Source: Lyophyllum atratum
Lineage: Eukaryota; Basidiomycota; Agaricomycetes; Agaricales; Lyophyllaceae
Assembly (NCBI GenBank): GCA_014905825.1
Contig: JACGCN010000011.1
Span: 434,001-498,000 of the forward strand
Direction of reading: 5' to 3'
DNA: 64,000 nucleotides
Part shown: positions 44,100-56,333 of the stretch, piece after piece
How positions within the stretch are numbered: position 1 is the first letter of the stretch
Layout of the letters: each line of letters begins with the position of its first letter
The notes under the pieces: model-generated
The model's database searches: none
The model's input: the letters and a program-made list of their open reading frames with translations, nothing else
What the model was told of the DNA's origin: nothing
Translations under genes and position numbers: made by a program

Positions 44100-45495
44100 T
44101 CATATGTACCCAGTCCCTAGTAGCCACACGCGATCAGCCTCGGTTCGGAACAGGGCCTTACTTTTCACCTGCTCCGACTCGTCCCTTGGGCCACCGATCT
44201 CGAGTTCCTGTCTACCTCTTCTTCGGACTGATCATCTGGTGACTGCCTCGTCCAGGCCTCGTCCCTATATGCAAGAAAGCAACGCCGCCGATACAGACGT
44301 GAGAGGAGGTCGGAGGTATCGAGGTGCGTAGGTGGCAATCCACTGTCTTTGAGTAAGCTTCGCGGCGGTGCAAAAGCACGAGCGAGGACGATCGTGATGG
44401 GACTATGGGAGCGTATCATCCTGCCAAATAGGAACGGATACTGATACATATACTTAAGCGGACCGACGATAACAAAAACATTCGGCTATACAGTTGTGAA
44501 AGTGTGAGTGAAGGAAAGGTTACGCGGCGGGAAGGAAGGGTAGAAAACCAGACCAGTGGGTGGTGTGAGACTGAGAAGCGGAGTTCCAGATCATCCGAAG
44601 TGGCTATCAATTCTATGAACAACAGTCATGCAAAACGATTTGGAGCAAATCAACACCTGGAGCTGCCCACTTGCACCCGCCAATGTGCAAGGCGCATCGA
44701 TAATACACAGGGGTTGTGGCATATAGCAGGAGCTCATGGTGAGTTTTTTTGTCTTGCGTTATTTACTAATATGTAAGGAGATCCGAGAACTTGCGGGACT
44801 TCCCGCATCTTGCCCAGGTGCGTCCAGCCACCTACTCTGGAGTCCAGCGACAATTTCCTTCAGGTGCTGCGTACCAATCCTTGGCGCACATCTTCATGCC
44901 GTCGCGCATCGCGCACCAGGCCGCTCACACCACTCGCCTGCTGTCAGCCCCCAGAAGCCATTGCCGAACACGGCTGTATTCCCGCTCGCTACCGCCTCCA
45001 ACTACCAACTTCCGTCATGAGCAGTACCTCCGCTAGAGCCCTTGCTCTTACGCCATACATGAAATGATGCGGCCGACAGACAAAGTCCGTTACTATTCCC
45101 TGCTGAGCCTCCTTGAATGTCCGTAGCAACGACAAGCTATCTGCTGCAATCAAACACAGGCTTCTCGGTACCATAAGGCTAGATAAACCTGCTGTGATGA
45201 AACTACTCAACATTCTGTACTGGCCCGCTGCCAGTGGTGCGACAACTGGCGCTGCTTTCGAATTCCCATCGGACAAATTGGTGATAATCCTCGGCATTCT
45301 ACAGCTACTCTGGCCAGTCACAAAGGGAAAATTTCTCGAATAATATATGGAACTGGTAAACTGTGTGCAGCTAATTTGCTGCTATACCGTCGTTGACACC
45401 AAAAAGGGTCAGATTATTCTGGTGCCGATGATGAATAAGGATGTAAAATATGTATGTGCCACAAACTCACCTCTCACTGTACCCAAAGCGACCGT
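44100..45495. other. Intergenic, no gene accepted
   Basis: The convergent space between copies C and D. Plus-strand frames at 44736-45067 and 45113-45343 are open for 75-95 codons but no domain or splice pattern is recognised. Confidence 0.4.
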
Positions 45496-46574
45496 TCACC
45501 ACCCAAAAGGGAACTTTAGGGCCTTTATGTCTTGCATGAGTCGAAGAGTTTTCCTCCGAGCGTCGTCAAACTTTGCTCGTGCTTCGGGATCACCCCCCTG
45601 CGCCAAAGCTTCCTCGAAGCTAACCATCTGTTTCTGCATGTCCAGCACCTGCTGAAGCGTGTAGCGTAGCTCTTTGCCAGCTTTCGTTTCGGGGACGATC
45701 TTCCGATCCACAGCCAACTCCTTTTGCATCTCGAGAATGCGGTACTTCACTTTGTTGTGGAGCACGACATTGATGAACTCCAGAGCAGATTCCTTACTGC
45801 CCTGGAATCTGCGCACCTGCGATCCTTTGTCGATCATCGATTTCCAATATACGTTCCTCAACTCAGCCTCACGCATGTTTCCACCTTCCGCAGGAACCCT
45901 TCCCCACTTCGTGGTCCCGAGAACGACCTTACAGAGGGCGGCATCCCCGCATAGGTGGTTAAAGATGTCAAGGTTCCTGCGGGCTGTGCCAGAGAACCGG
46001 TCGTGACTTATGTCGTGAAGGTAGATGACGCCACCAAGTACCGCTTTCTGGAGGTAACTTCAAAGCGAAATCAGCCACCACGATGAACGTGAACATTACG
46101 ATCCACTCACGACTCTTCCAGCCATGTAGCAATTCGCTGCAAAATTTCGGCATCTCCTTCGTAGGTGTCGTCGAAGCCGGGCGTGTCAACTATGATCACG
46201 CGACAGCCTTTTAGGGCCGGATATGGAGATTCGACAGACTCGATTACAGCGTATTCGAGTTGGGAGGTGCAAGAGGTCAACTTGTGACCGACGGGCATGC
46301 GATCAGCTCCCAGGACGGCATTGATAAACTAGAAGTGCCACGGCAGGGTGAGTGTAGGTAATTTAGCATGTTCTATAATTGCCGGTATTCGTACAGTGCT
46401 TTTCCCAGCTCCACTTGGACCCATGACACTAGGGTCAATAGTGAGCAATGCCAGCAGGTATTGAATCATCGAAATTACGAACGGGATCACAATGTCCCTT
46501 GCTGTACCATCTCGAACAGCGACGTCCTTTGCAGTCGCTGCGATATGGGTGGTGCTTTTGTTTTTATTTGACAT
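45496..46574 (-). CDS. AIG1-like P-loop GTPase, inverted copy D
   Basis: Exon 1 46574-46483 (leader MSNKNKSTTHIAATAKD), 34-nt P-loop exon 46428-46395 (GPSGAGKST), then FINAVLGADRMPVGHKLTSCTSQLE, G3 DTPGFDD, AVLGGVIYLHDISHDRFSGTARRNL, G4-like GTTKW and the same helical extension as copy B (LAVDRKIVPETKAGKELRYT). It ends ALKFPFGW, shorter than the tails of A and B. Very similar to B despite lying on the other strand, so the duplication that made it was inverted. Intact in all exons read. Confidence 0.88.
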
Positions 46575-47921
46575 CTATGAGTATAGTTGGTGTAGTGAAC
46601 GTAGAGGTGTCGAATACTTTCGCCCTCCGATAGGGTCACTTAAAGGGACTCATGACCAAGTCACCTTTCCCGCGAACTCCAAGTCACTTGTGTGCTTCGA
46701 AATTGCTGCTGATCTGTCACAGGCAGGCCCTAGAGCGCGGCCAACGGACTAGCAAACCGGGGACAGCGTGAAAAACGAGGCTTTTGTGCCAGCAATCGCA
46801 TCCACGCTCAATCCTCGTGCATTTTGACTTACATATTGGATGTGTGATAGCGAGATCCAACACAAATCATCAGAGTGTTACACGCGCTTACACGTTCGTG
46901 TTCTTCCTGTGTCTCATGTCGCACGTTAGACTCGCTACCGATCCGCTATCGCGATATGGATGTCTGGATGGGGCGAGCCTAGTCGCGTGTACCGGTTTTC
47001 AGGAGTCATGCAGCATGCGCTCGCACGATAGACTCAGGACCTCAGAAAAGCAAGGAGGCCGACGCCATACATACATGTACTGCCATGAATGTTTCACGAG
47101 AAACGCCTCACAGCCTTTGTGTCGGTTGTATTGCACTGCGATGCAATCTATTGTACACAAACACACTCGAGGCAACAGCGTTGGACTTGATTACCTTCTC
47201 CTATGCATCACCTGCTCCGAACGATACATTCCAGCGTTTTCTGCCTCTCACTAATAGCTGAAGCGCTACATAACGGCGGGCAATCGGGGACCACCTCCGC
47301 AGACATCGCGCGTCTCGTCAGACCAAGAGGAGTGCGCTATGCACATCCAATATCTAGACGCGAGACAGTGCTCTTCTGAAAGCCGCATCAGTTCTCCTAT
47401 CAGCTTGCGAAGTCCCGATACGCAGTGTGCACACCTGGGACAAGATAAATGGCACTTAGGTACGACGACCTTTACCTGAAGACCCATGAACTATGATAAC
47501 TCCTATAGGTTCGTCAATCGCTGTTTGCCCCCTGGAACCCCAGAACCAGGTAGCATCTATCTTCCTTACCCTTGACTTCCTGAGGATCGAGATTTCCAGA
47601 AAAGCATCGAAGCTTCGTCACGGCGTTCACAGGACAGAAACTATCGCAGAGTGAGCAAAAAGCGTGATGTCATCTAGAACAACACCTGCCGTCGATGAGG
47701 TCCAAAGCCACGCGTAACGATTTCAGCGGGTCCTTCAGGTTCGAAAGATCCATCAGACGTTAGGAACCTCTCGGGCTTGAACGCCGAAGGGTCAGGGAAA
47801 GTTCAGGAGCTTTATATATCTCGTTTATTAAGAGCATCTCTAGGCATCAATTTACAGAACACAGACCATGAGCGTTTTTGCTTTATCACAATTTTAGTTG
47901 GCGTGAATGTCGACCGAGAAA
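46575..47921. other. Intergenic, no gene accepted
   Basis: The 156-codon plus frame (46784-47254) is Cys/His/Arg-rich with no domain or intron logic and is judged a chance frame. Nothing else recognised. Confidence 0.45.
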
Positions 47922-49918
47922 TCATAACCAAGAAGTTCCCTTATTCCTCGCGACTAGCATTCTAGTCAAGGTAAAACACAGACCTCCAGTAAAAACACAG
48001 ATCCCTGCAAAGAGGCTTGGCCTCCACCAAATGAAGTCCGTTGAAAGTAAAGCACCAGCAACAGGCGTTCCTATGCGGCGTCAGAGGATGTCATAGCACT
48101 TGGAATAGAACATACCGACGAGACCGCCAAGGCCTGTATTAAAGGATGAGACTCCGAAAAAGACGGAAAGACGGATTGATAAATCGCACCAGTAAAAGCG
48201 AAGCAGACACCCAATCGTGCACCGATCTCTGAATCCGTCTTGGCAAGAGACGCTATCATGGGACTAAGAAGGCTAGCATCTTTGATCAAGAGGTCAGCCG
48301 GGCGGCTAAGAAGTGACGTCGAACATCTTGGACCCACATGCGCCCGAAAAAAAAACCGTAGAGAATGGCAAAAACGATCGTACCCGCCGCATTCTTGAGC
48401 GCGAGAAAACAGAACACAAGTAGGCCACTTATTAAAACGCTGGGAATCATGACATTAAGGACCCCTGTGCGCGCAACCAGAAGGTTCGGTAGGACCCGGC
48501 CTACAGTACTCGCCCCGTTGAGGATGACGAGCTGTACAGCGCACAAGGTGCATGTTAATCGATAGTTGACAAGGAGGAGAAGCCAGTACTAACCGTGTAG
48601 AACGCGAGGTTCTGGTTGATGCCATTCTTGATGGCGTTTAGCTGGAGGAAAAAGATTGGAAAGTAAAGCCCCGAAAAGACAAGGACCGTTCTATCTCCGA
48701 CGTCCCGGTAAGTAGGAGGAACCACTATGAAGGACAGGGATCTCCCTTACCCGATGACCATGATGACATACGGCGGGTCCCGAAGGAAGGTCCGCAAATC
48801 CGCGAGCGTGCTGCCCTGCTTCCGCGAGGTGGGTGGGAGACGCGGCTTCATGAGGAGAATGGCAATGATAAGGAGGCCGCCCACAAGCGCACCACTTGCT
48901 CGGACACCATTGTGGAAGCCGATAGGGCCATGGAACATTCGATTGAGCATGATGGGGTGCACAGCGCCGCCCACACCGGATCCCTACGAAGTTCATGCAC
49001 CTGGTTAACATGCTGTTTCCGTGTGTAGTGTAGAGTGCTCGTACCGAGACTGCGATCCCCATGGCGAGTGCGCGCCGCCGGCGGAAGTAATGCGATAGAA
49101 TACTGACGCCGGGAACGTAGGTGATGCCGACAGCAGTGCCTAGGCCCAATCCTTGTGCCAAAAAGATCTGGTTCCGTGCGCGCAGTAAGCGTCCGTAGGT
49201 AAAGAGACTGCGATGAATAGACCTGATAATATTGGCCTGGCTGCGTTAACGATATCATGAAGATGCAGAACACGAAAAGCAGGGATCCGCCAATCATAAG
49301 ATGGTAGCTGTTGGTAGTGTCAGTGAGAAAGCATTGGGAGAAGAATGGCTGGACAGACAAGTAACCCGTATCGAACGCTCGTCCCGAAAACAGCCCAATG
49401 GAAAGGACAAGCAGAAGCTGTGTACTGCCTATCCAACTGCTTTCAGGTCAGTGAACGATCGCAGCCTTTAGGAAGAAGACGCACCTTATCTGCGATGAGG
49501 TATACTTCTCATGCAGATAGTCTCGTACGTAGAAGTCTAGAAGGCCTTCCGTGTCAGCACCTTTAATACAAGGTTGCTGTGTAAATTTGACACCTACCAT
49601 TGTAAACCCCATACGCGTTTGTATAGCTGGAAGATCGTGGGTGATTAGCAGGCAGCGACCGCGAGTGGGATGGTGTGCACATACCCAAAGGTGCAGAACT
49701 GGAGGATCCACCTGCCAGCATGAAGCAAACTGCCTTTCAGGGCCAACACACACATCTGCAGGGAAACGGGCTTACACTCCTAGTAGCACGGACCACGCTC
49801 TCCACCCGCCCTCCGGAAACTCCACACCATCCTGGACGTTGACAACCAGCGGTGGAGCCTTGAAGGCACTGCTGCCGCCCTTCTCGGAATCTAATGGCTC
49901 ATCGTGCAGCGTAGTCAT
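47922..49918 (-). CDS. MFS monocarboxylate-type porter with a frame break in a T9 run
   Basis: Starts at 49918 with MTTLHDEPLDSEKGG, a cytosolic N-terminus. It continues through GGWRAWSVLLGV, WILQFCTFGYTNAYGVY, DFYVRDYLHEKYTSSQI, WIGSTQLLLVLSIGLFSGRAFD, LAQGLGLGTAVGITYVPG, SILSHYFRRRRALAMGIA, LRTFLRDPPYVIMVIG, STVGRVLPNLLVARTGV and ALKNAAGTIVFAILYG. The C-terminal exons encode ASLLSPMIASLAKTD, GARLGVCFAFTG, GTPVAGALL and a final TM segment to the TGA at 47922. About twelve transmembrane helices are expected. These porters move monocarboxylates or related organic anions across the plasma membrane. Nine Ts at 48355-48347 put the frame one base off; eight would give GFFSGAYASLLSP. Confidence 0.78.
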
Positions 49919-51129
49919 TTTCGACTCCTACAAGGCATACGTCGAAGCGAAGACTATTAGCGGGACCCTGGGAGCCAAGAGAAGTCAACATACCCCAGTA
50001 GTCGCACTCATTGTGCTCGTTCTAAAGTGAGGTCTTGTCCTGTTCTCGCTGCTCCGTCTCTCGCAGTGGTGGGGTCAAAACGCGCAAGCCAGGCCCTAAG
50101 AACCCGCCCCTAGCATGTGCTATATGTAGTATGCGCTGACACGCCATCCATCTCGATAAGATTTGCCGTATTTATGACCTTGTACATATACACGTCTTCT
50201 GATGATTTCGCTGGCGTGGACCTGAGCAAACAGCAAAAGGGGTTAGCGTAACTCCAGCCGGCGGTGCGTTCCTGCGGCATCGGCTTTGGAGTTTATATAA
50301 ATGGCGAGGTCGACTGATATATCCGGCTCCCATGCTCTCCCATGTGCTTCCAGGTTGACGTGCGAAGATCAGATTGAACATGGTTTGTGATTGAACGGAA
50401 ATTAGGCTGGGATTCAGCAGGATCTTGCACCTTTTGTGTTCAGGAGATTAACGAACATTAGGTTGTAGAAGGGCAATGTCCACCTTTCATGAAAGATGTC
50501 TTCATTGATAAAATTGATAAGAATAAATAGCGGTGACGGTAGATCAGCTTGTGTACCCTCCGTTGGGGTTTGGGACAACGTACCCGCCTTGTGAATGCAA
50601 AGCAAATTGGGCATATCAATGCCGCGGTCGTACTCACGGGCAGTTCGCCAGCCCTGGCAGGGTCACGGAACATGGAAATTGTGGCGCAATGCCAAAGAGG
50701 TCGCCCAATTTAACGCATGAGCCTGTAAAAAGGTTATTCCGCAAGGGTATTTATTAAGTCACCTGTTTGTCGAATTAGCCTAACATCAAGGATGCAATTG
50801 GTTGACTGGAAGTCGAGATCTTGAGACTGGGACGTGGAAAATCGTGCTTGCTCGGCAGGGATGCTGAAACCAGGTTAGAGTTCGTGTAGCTCCGGTAATT
50901 TTCCACACATTGACATCGGCCGTATGCGTTGCGTACACGTACATCAAGGGCGAGCATCTAGATGAAGGTTGTCAGGTGAACTTTACTCGTCCCCGGGGTT
51001 GCGTTATCTCGATCACGATCGCAGTATGTTCAAAGATGTTCAACGATGCCTGTTATACGTTCATCGAATGTTGACAAAGGCCGGGGTAAGTAATGTCTAC
51101 GAATATTTTGTGTACGTAGTCTGGCCTGT
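49919..51129. other. Intergenic, no gene seen
   Basis: About 1.2 kb between the MFS start and the ATP synthase gamma stop. Several short frames on both strands, none with a domain. Confidence 0.45.
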
Positions 51130-52348
51130 CTAGAGCGCACTTGCACCTGAAAGCAGTCGTCAGCTCTGTTCGAGACGCGTAAAGAATAAGAATACACACC
51201 AGTAATGATATCAACCAGCTCGTTTGTGATCGCAGCTTGGCGACCGCGATTGTACTGCATCTGGAGGGAATTGATCATCTCGCCGGCATTCTTGGAAGCG
51301 TTGTCCATGGCATTGCGACTGTGATACGAGAATAAGTGAAATAAAGGAAGGCAGATCAAGAATCGTACCGAGAACTCTGCTCGCAAGCGTGGCTTTCAGT
51401 CAAAGTGGCAAAGATAGCGTTAGCGAGGGAGAATTCAGCCAGGTCCTTGGTGACATCATCCTCGTTCTCGTATGCCTTGAAAGCATCTGCGAAAAAACGC
51501 GGTCAGCATACTCGATAGTAAAAGCGACATAAGACACGCACTGCTATCCTTCAGTCCCTCCTCACCCTTCACTTCCATGGCGGCAGCCTCATAGGAGATG
51601 GCGGACACGAACCTGTTGTAGATGATGACAACAGAATCGTAATGGACGCCACTTTTCACAATAAGGTCGGCGATGCTAGCAGCATCAGCGAATGTGGGGA
51701 TGTCCCTGCCAATCTGGTTGAACGTGAGGCGGAAGTTAGGGCTCAGAGACCGGAGGAGCTGGGCCTTCGACTTGTCACCGATAACCATGATGGGGGAGCT
51801 GGGATCGATCTCTTTGGAAGATGTGCTCGCCTTCACGGAGGGGTCGGTGCCAAAGTCGTGTTTGGACGAGACCAGGGGAGAATCGTCGGCGTTAGCTAAA
51901 GCCTTACGCGTGGCCTTGCTGACGGAAGAGTGGATACCACCGCAGAGTCCCTTGTCGGAGGAGATGACAACGAAGAGCTTGTGGGGACTCGGCTTGTCCG
52001 TTGAAGAGTGAGCGAACACCTCTGGAAATAACAGTTATGTTTTATGTATGTTTCCACGAGTAAGCTCCTTACCAGCATTGGCAATACCGTACTGCTTGCC
52101 AGCGCGCATGGCCCTCTGGGCTTTCGCAAGCTTCGTCGAAGCCACGACCTTCATCGACTATGAACAAAGACACGATGAATTCCGTCTCCTCTACGTTAAC
52201 CAAGGTGGTGACACACATTTGTGATTTTCTGGATGTTGCGTACAGACTTGAGACGCAGCTCAATCTCGCGCAGGGTGGCCATGTTGCGGGCATGGCTGGG
52301 TGCCTCGCGCTGGGCGACGACGCGGGAGAGAGTACGACGAGCGAGCAT
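51130..52348 (-). CDS. ATP3: Mitochondrial ATP synthase F1 subunit gamma
   Basis: Starts [34 protein letters not shown], an Arg-rich mitochondrial presequence running into the conserved N-terminal helix [12 protein letters not shown]. It continues [63 protein letters not shown] and the C-terminal helix [18 protein letters not shown], ending [12 protein letters not shown]. Gamma is the rotor shaft inside the alpha3-beta3 hexamer; it acts on the matrix side of the inner membrane. Five or six introns. It contains an Asp/Ser-rich insertion after [15 protein letters not shown]. Shares a 156-bp divergent promoter with eIF2-beta. Confidence 0.95.
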
Positions 52349-52504
52349 CGAGGAGTTTGGTGAGGGGGACAGCAGATTTTAGTCGGGCACTCTCGGCTTT
52401 CGCGTGCAGCTTTCCCACGGAGGGTCGGAGTTCCAAAATCGTTTGAGTCAGTTGTCATTGACCCGTCCATTACAAAATCTCAATCTTATATCTAATCCAC
52501 TACC
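52349..52504. promoter_or_regulatory. Divergent promoter between ATP3 and eIF2-beta
   Basis: Only 156 bp separate the two start codons, so the core promoters of a mitochondrial energy gene and a translation-initiation gene must overlap. No TATA box is evident. Confidence 0.6.
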
Positions 52505-53918
52505 ATGGCCTCAGAGGAACCACTATTCGACCCTTCGCTGAAGAAGAGAAAGAAGAAGCAGGTCGCCTTCACCGAGGATCCGCTCGGTGCTGAGGCTGAT
52601 CCCACCGCGCCCGCACCAGAGACCATAGACAGTACCACAATCAACGGAGATGCGGTCGATCTAGGGCCAAAGACGGCACATGAGCTTATGAAGGCGAACG
52701 GGGAGGAAGGTGCAGAGAAGAAGAAGGAGGATGACGACTTCAAGGCGATGTTTGGGGATCTCAAGAAGAAGAAAAAGAAGAAGGAGATACCAATGGATTT
52801 CGTAAGTCCCATAGGTGTGATATCTTATCTTCGCCCTAACCTAGACTTCGTAGGGAGATGACTCTGGAACGTCCACACCGACCGTAGCACCGTCGGAGGC
52901 TGCCGCGCCTGCGATCACCTCAGAGGACTTGGACTTCTCGGATATCAAGAAGAAGAAGAAATCGAGCAAGAAAAAGGCTGCTTTCGATCTCGACGCCTTC
53001 GAGAAGGAACTTAACGTGGACAAGGCGAAATCTTCCACCGCTGCCGAAGACGAAGATGAGGAGGGCGAAACCAACCCTAATCTTGACCATCTCGACGACG
53101 CGGATCTGGGTGATGATCCATTCGCACAAGCCGATGCTCCTGTTGGTGTCGAAGCCGGCAACGAGGCATGGCTGAAGAGCGACCGGGACTACGTATATCC
53201 AGAGGTTCGTCGTATTCGCCCCCTGCATACCAAAAACACCACTAACATATATTCCGCAGCTCCTGACTCGTTTCTATGCATCACTACACGCCGCCAACCC
53301 CTCGCTCCTCTCAAGCTCTTCTCAAAAACGGTACACCATCGCACCCCCCTCCATCCATCGCGAAGGCAACAAGAAATCAATTTTTGCCAACGTCACCGAC
53401 ATTTGCAAGAAGATGCATCGCCAGGTCAGTCATCTTTGGCTCTTTCCTCAAAATGCGTCTTACTAATTGGTCGCGTGAACTTTAGCCCGAACATGTCATT
53501 CAGTTCCTGTTCTCCGAAATGGGTACAACAGGAAGTGTAGATGGTGCCGGCCGTCTCGTCATTAAGGGTCGCTTCCAGCAAAAGCAGGTCGAGAATGTCC
53601 TACGACGGTACATCGGTAAGTTTTCCCCCTGCCTGCCTTTTACTACCCTGTATCCCCGCCTTCACCCGCCGTAGCCCGCGTCCCCGTCTCAGTTTATACC
53701 CGGTCCTTTCCCTTGCTGTGAAATCATGCTGACTAATCACTTTCTCAGTCGAATACGTGACATGCAAGACGTGTAAATCGCCAGACACGCTCCTGACGAA
53801 AGAGAACCGTATCTTCTTCATGGCGTGCGAGTCTTGTGGCAGTAGGCGCAGTGTCAACGCCATCAAGAGCGGCTTCCAGGCGCAGGTCGGGAAGAGAAGT
53901 AAGAATAAGACCGGTTAG
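52505..53918 (+). CDS. SUI3: Translation initiation factor eIF2 subunit beta
   Basis: Exon 1 52505-52801, exon 2 52854-53204, then three or more exons to the TAG at 53916-53918. The N-terminal half carries the three lysine blocks of the family ([22 protein letters not shown]), which bind eIF5 and eIF2B-epsilon. The core ([60 protein letters not shown]) forms the alpha-beta domain. The C-terminus is a four-cysteine zinc finger (CKTC...[10 protein letters not shown]), ending [10 protein letters not shown]. It is part of the ternary complex that brings initiator Met-tRNA to the ribosome. Length and motifs are as expected, and the gene appears intact. Confidence 0.95.
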
Positions 53919-55002
53919 GGTGTACCATATATATTGTTCGTTCGCCTGAGAAAGGCGCGGGGGAGGCGGGGAGAGACGGAGACGGATGTTGGCAGGGATG
54001 GAAGGGCACTCTGCCCGTCTTTGTTGTATATATCCTATGCACACTGTATCGATACACGCATTGGTCGGTGGTGGCAATACAGTTGTTTACTATAGGGCTG
54101 CTCTATTCTAAAGCGACCAATTTAGGATGTAAACCAACATACACGATAAACGTATGTAACCCCACATTCGATGGTGCAGGAGTACAGAAAACACTTTCTT
54201 TAGCTAGCTAGAGAAGCGTGGCCATACGGACGCTCTCCCCAAAAAGTTACGATTTGAGACCAAGCCCCGAACCTAGCGATTTTGTGGGCCTCTCTGGCAC
54301 AATGCGGCTACCTCTAAACTTCTGTCCTCGAGAAGCTTGGGAATTGATTTATTCGTTGATCATGTGTCGCCTGTCGCCTTTGTGTGTGTCCTGGGTCGTG
54401 ACGGTGGACAGAAAACGCTCCTGGCGGTAGCGATTAGGACAGTGGGTAAGAATTTATGGAGCAATGATACCGTTTGGAATTATTCTAGACCAACCTCGTG
54501 GAAGCTGGGAATCAAGGAGAGTACAAGACACTCTAACTGGCCATCCCTGTAAGTGTAACGTTCCGCTAGTATGGCTCGTTGATTTCCACGGGAGGCTGCG
54601 AAGGGTTGGGATAACGACGGAACTGAGTCAGAGGGGAATCGGCCATGCATTTGGAGCGGACGGGTCGGATGGAGCAATGCTTCAGAAAAGAGAACAAGAG
54701 CGACGAAGGGGAGTAACTCGAAAGCTGAGGACGCTTGTGGGCGTCTGGGGGTCTATGTAGTAAGTGTGATGTACCAAATAACTCCTTCGGGCGCCCATCC
54801 GAGTTGCATTGTACTTGACTCGAGACCTCTTTGCGCTTGCCATGGCATATCCGATTGACCGTTGTTCTGGATTCGGAGTCTCTGTCGTGCAGGGCACTAC
54901 TTACACGCCCATCTACTGAAGCCGTCTGGCTTAAATGCAGACATGCGCATCCGAGTCACCGCATCTCCCAAAAACTTCTGCCCGTAACTCCCAACTTCTT
55001 GA
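53919..55002. other. Intergenic, no gene accepted
   Basis: Plus-strand frames between 54218 and 54760 overlap in two frames but show no motif. One short phrase (AACTGGCCATCCC) also occurs in the last exon of the following gene, a possible trace of local duplication. Confidence 0.4.
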
Positions 55003-55660
55003 ATGGCCAGTCAAAACACCGCGTCTTCCTCAGCTGGTATCAATACCCGTTCACAGTTCGCTGTGGAACTTTGTACCTTGGGCTTATGTACCAGATACGA
55101 GCCAAGCCAGATAGCATCCCGTCTGACCGCCGCCAGCGCTAGTCTTGCTAAGGCGGTAGAAGAACTACGACAGTTCAGTCGATTGCTCTCCGACGACGAG
55201 TTCACTAAGCATGTGCATTCGTGCAGTAGGTGAGTTTTAGCCATACTCTTCTCTATCCATCTACTGACCATAGCCCTATTCGACAGACTGACACAACTTG
55301 TTGTAGACAGCATGCAGGAGCAAGCGGCAAAGAAACATTCCTTCGTTAGGACGAAAAAGTTCGCAGCTATGCAAGAAGCAGCGCAAGAGTATGAGAAGGA
55401 GGCCGTCCATGTGGCTAGTGCGGTCGAGGTATGAAGGATCGTAGCAATGAAAGCGATCCTGCAAACTTGATCCCTCGCATTTCTAGAGGAGCTCCAGGCG
55501 AGCGGAACATAAGGCAATGGATGAGAAGTTTAACTGGCCATCCCCGGAGGATCTTGAAATGAGACTCCAGCACCTTGAAGAGTTGGGGGCGAGCTTGAGG
55601 ACCGCATTTCCACTAGCCTCAGCCCTTACACATTGTCATTGTCATTGTCATTGTCACTAG
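55003..55660 (+). CDS. Small coiled-coil protein with His-Cys repeat tail
   Basis: Three exons. Exon 1 starts at 55003 (MASQNTASSSAGINTRSQFAVELC) and ends at HSCSR near 55230. Exon 2 (LTQLVVDSMQEQAAKK...EYEKEAVHVASAVE) ends before GTATGA at 55432. Exon 3 begins AGG near 55489 and runs to the TAG at 55658-55660. The protein is predicted mostly helical (KAVEELRQFSRLL, AAMQEAAQEYEKEA, LEMRLQHLEELGA). It ends with HCHCHCHCH, encoded by a (CATTGT) hexanucleotide run. No named family is recognised; the phase-consistent introns and continuous frame support a real gene. The tail could bind metal if translated. Confidence 0.65.
55631..55654 (+). repeat. (CATTGT)4 in-frame microsatellite
   Basis: Four consecutive copies within the last codons of the coiled-coil gene, translating to alternating His and Cys; length changes by whole units keep the frame. 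Confidence 0.8.
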
Positions 55661-56333
55661 GAGTGTAACGTAAAGTTGTCGAAGCCATACACTGGATCCT
55701 AGCCTATGTTCTCAGACCTATCTAGAGCCAGGACAGTGTATGTAGCAGAGGTAGATATCACAATAGTAAACATAGTAAACAAGTGTACCAAGTGTAAGAA
55801 CCAGTAGCGTAGACCAAAATAATCCTACGGAGCGTAAAGAACAAGTTCATCAAGAGAATCTAAGCTGAGATAATCGTGTCGATGGTACGAATCCTACGGA
55901 GCGTGAAGGAGAAAGGCGTACGACAGAAAAGTGTAAGTACGAGTGGATAAGCCTAAGAGCGTACTGTCGTACCGGCAGCCCTGAACGTGTCATCACACCT
56001 CTTCTCGCAATCCGTAGGCAGCGTGTCATACATCGTTGCCTGTTTATGACAGTAGAACTGAGAATAGCAATAGCGTGAGCAAATGCTCGTTTACATCGTT
56101 CTGAGCACAATGGTTGTGATTGAGTTTCCGCCTGCCCGAGACGCTCGAAGCGGATAACGGGGTGCATTAAGGGTGCACATGCAATGACATGGAGTGGCGA
56201 TTCTACGCCGTTCCAACTTGATAGAAAGAATTGCGAAGCTAGCTTAGCTGTTTCACTGTCATTGCGTGCTATCCTGGTAACTAGACCACCCAGATAGAAT
56301 CCCTCGACCCCACTCGCCTCTGACGCCTCTTCC
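55661..56333. other. Intergenic / 3' UTR
   Basis: Convergent spacer between the coiled-coil gene and PL14 copy 1. Contains a short repeated phrase AATCCTACGGAGCGT(A/G)AAG at about 55822 and 55887. The long minus frame 55850-56362 overlaps the PL14 end and is rejected. Confidence 0.45.

Noticed and set aside
44736..45067. Three overlapping plus-strand frames of 80-95 codons
   Set aside because: Open in three frames at once, which indicates low stop-codon density rather than coding; no family recognised.
46784..47254. 156-codon plus-strand open frame rich in Cys/His
   Set aside because: No domain, no splice context, no promoter signal; composition looks like translated non-coding DNA.
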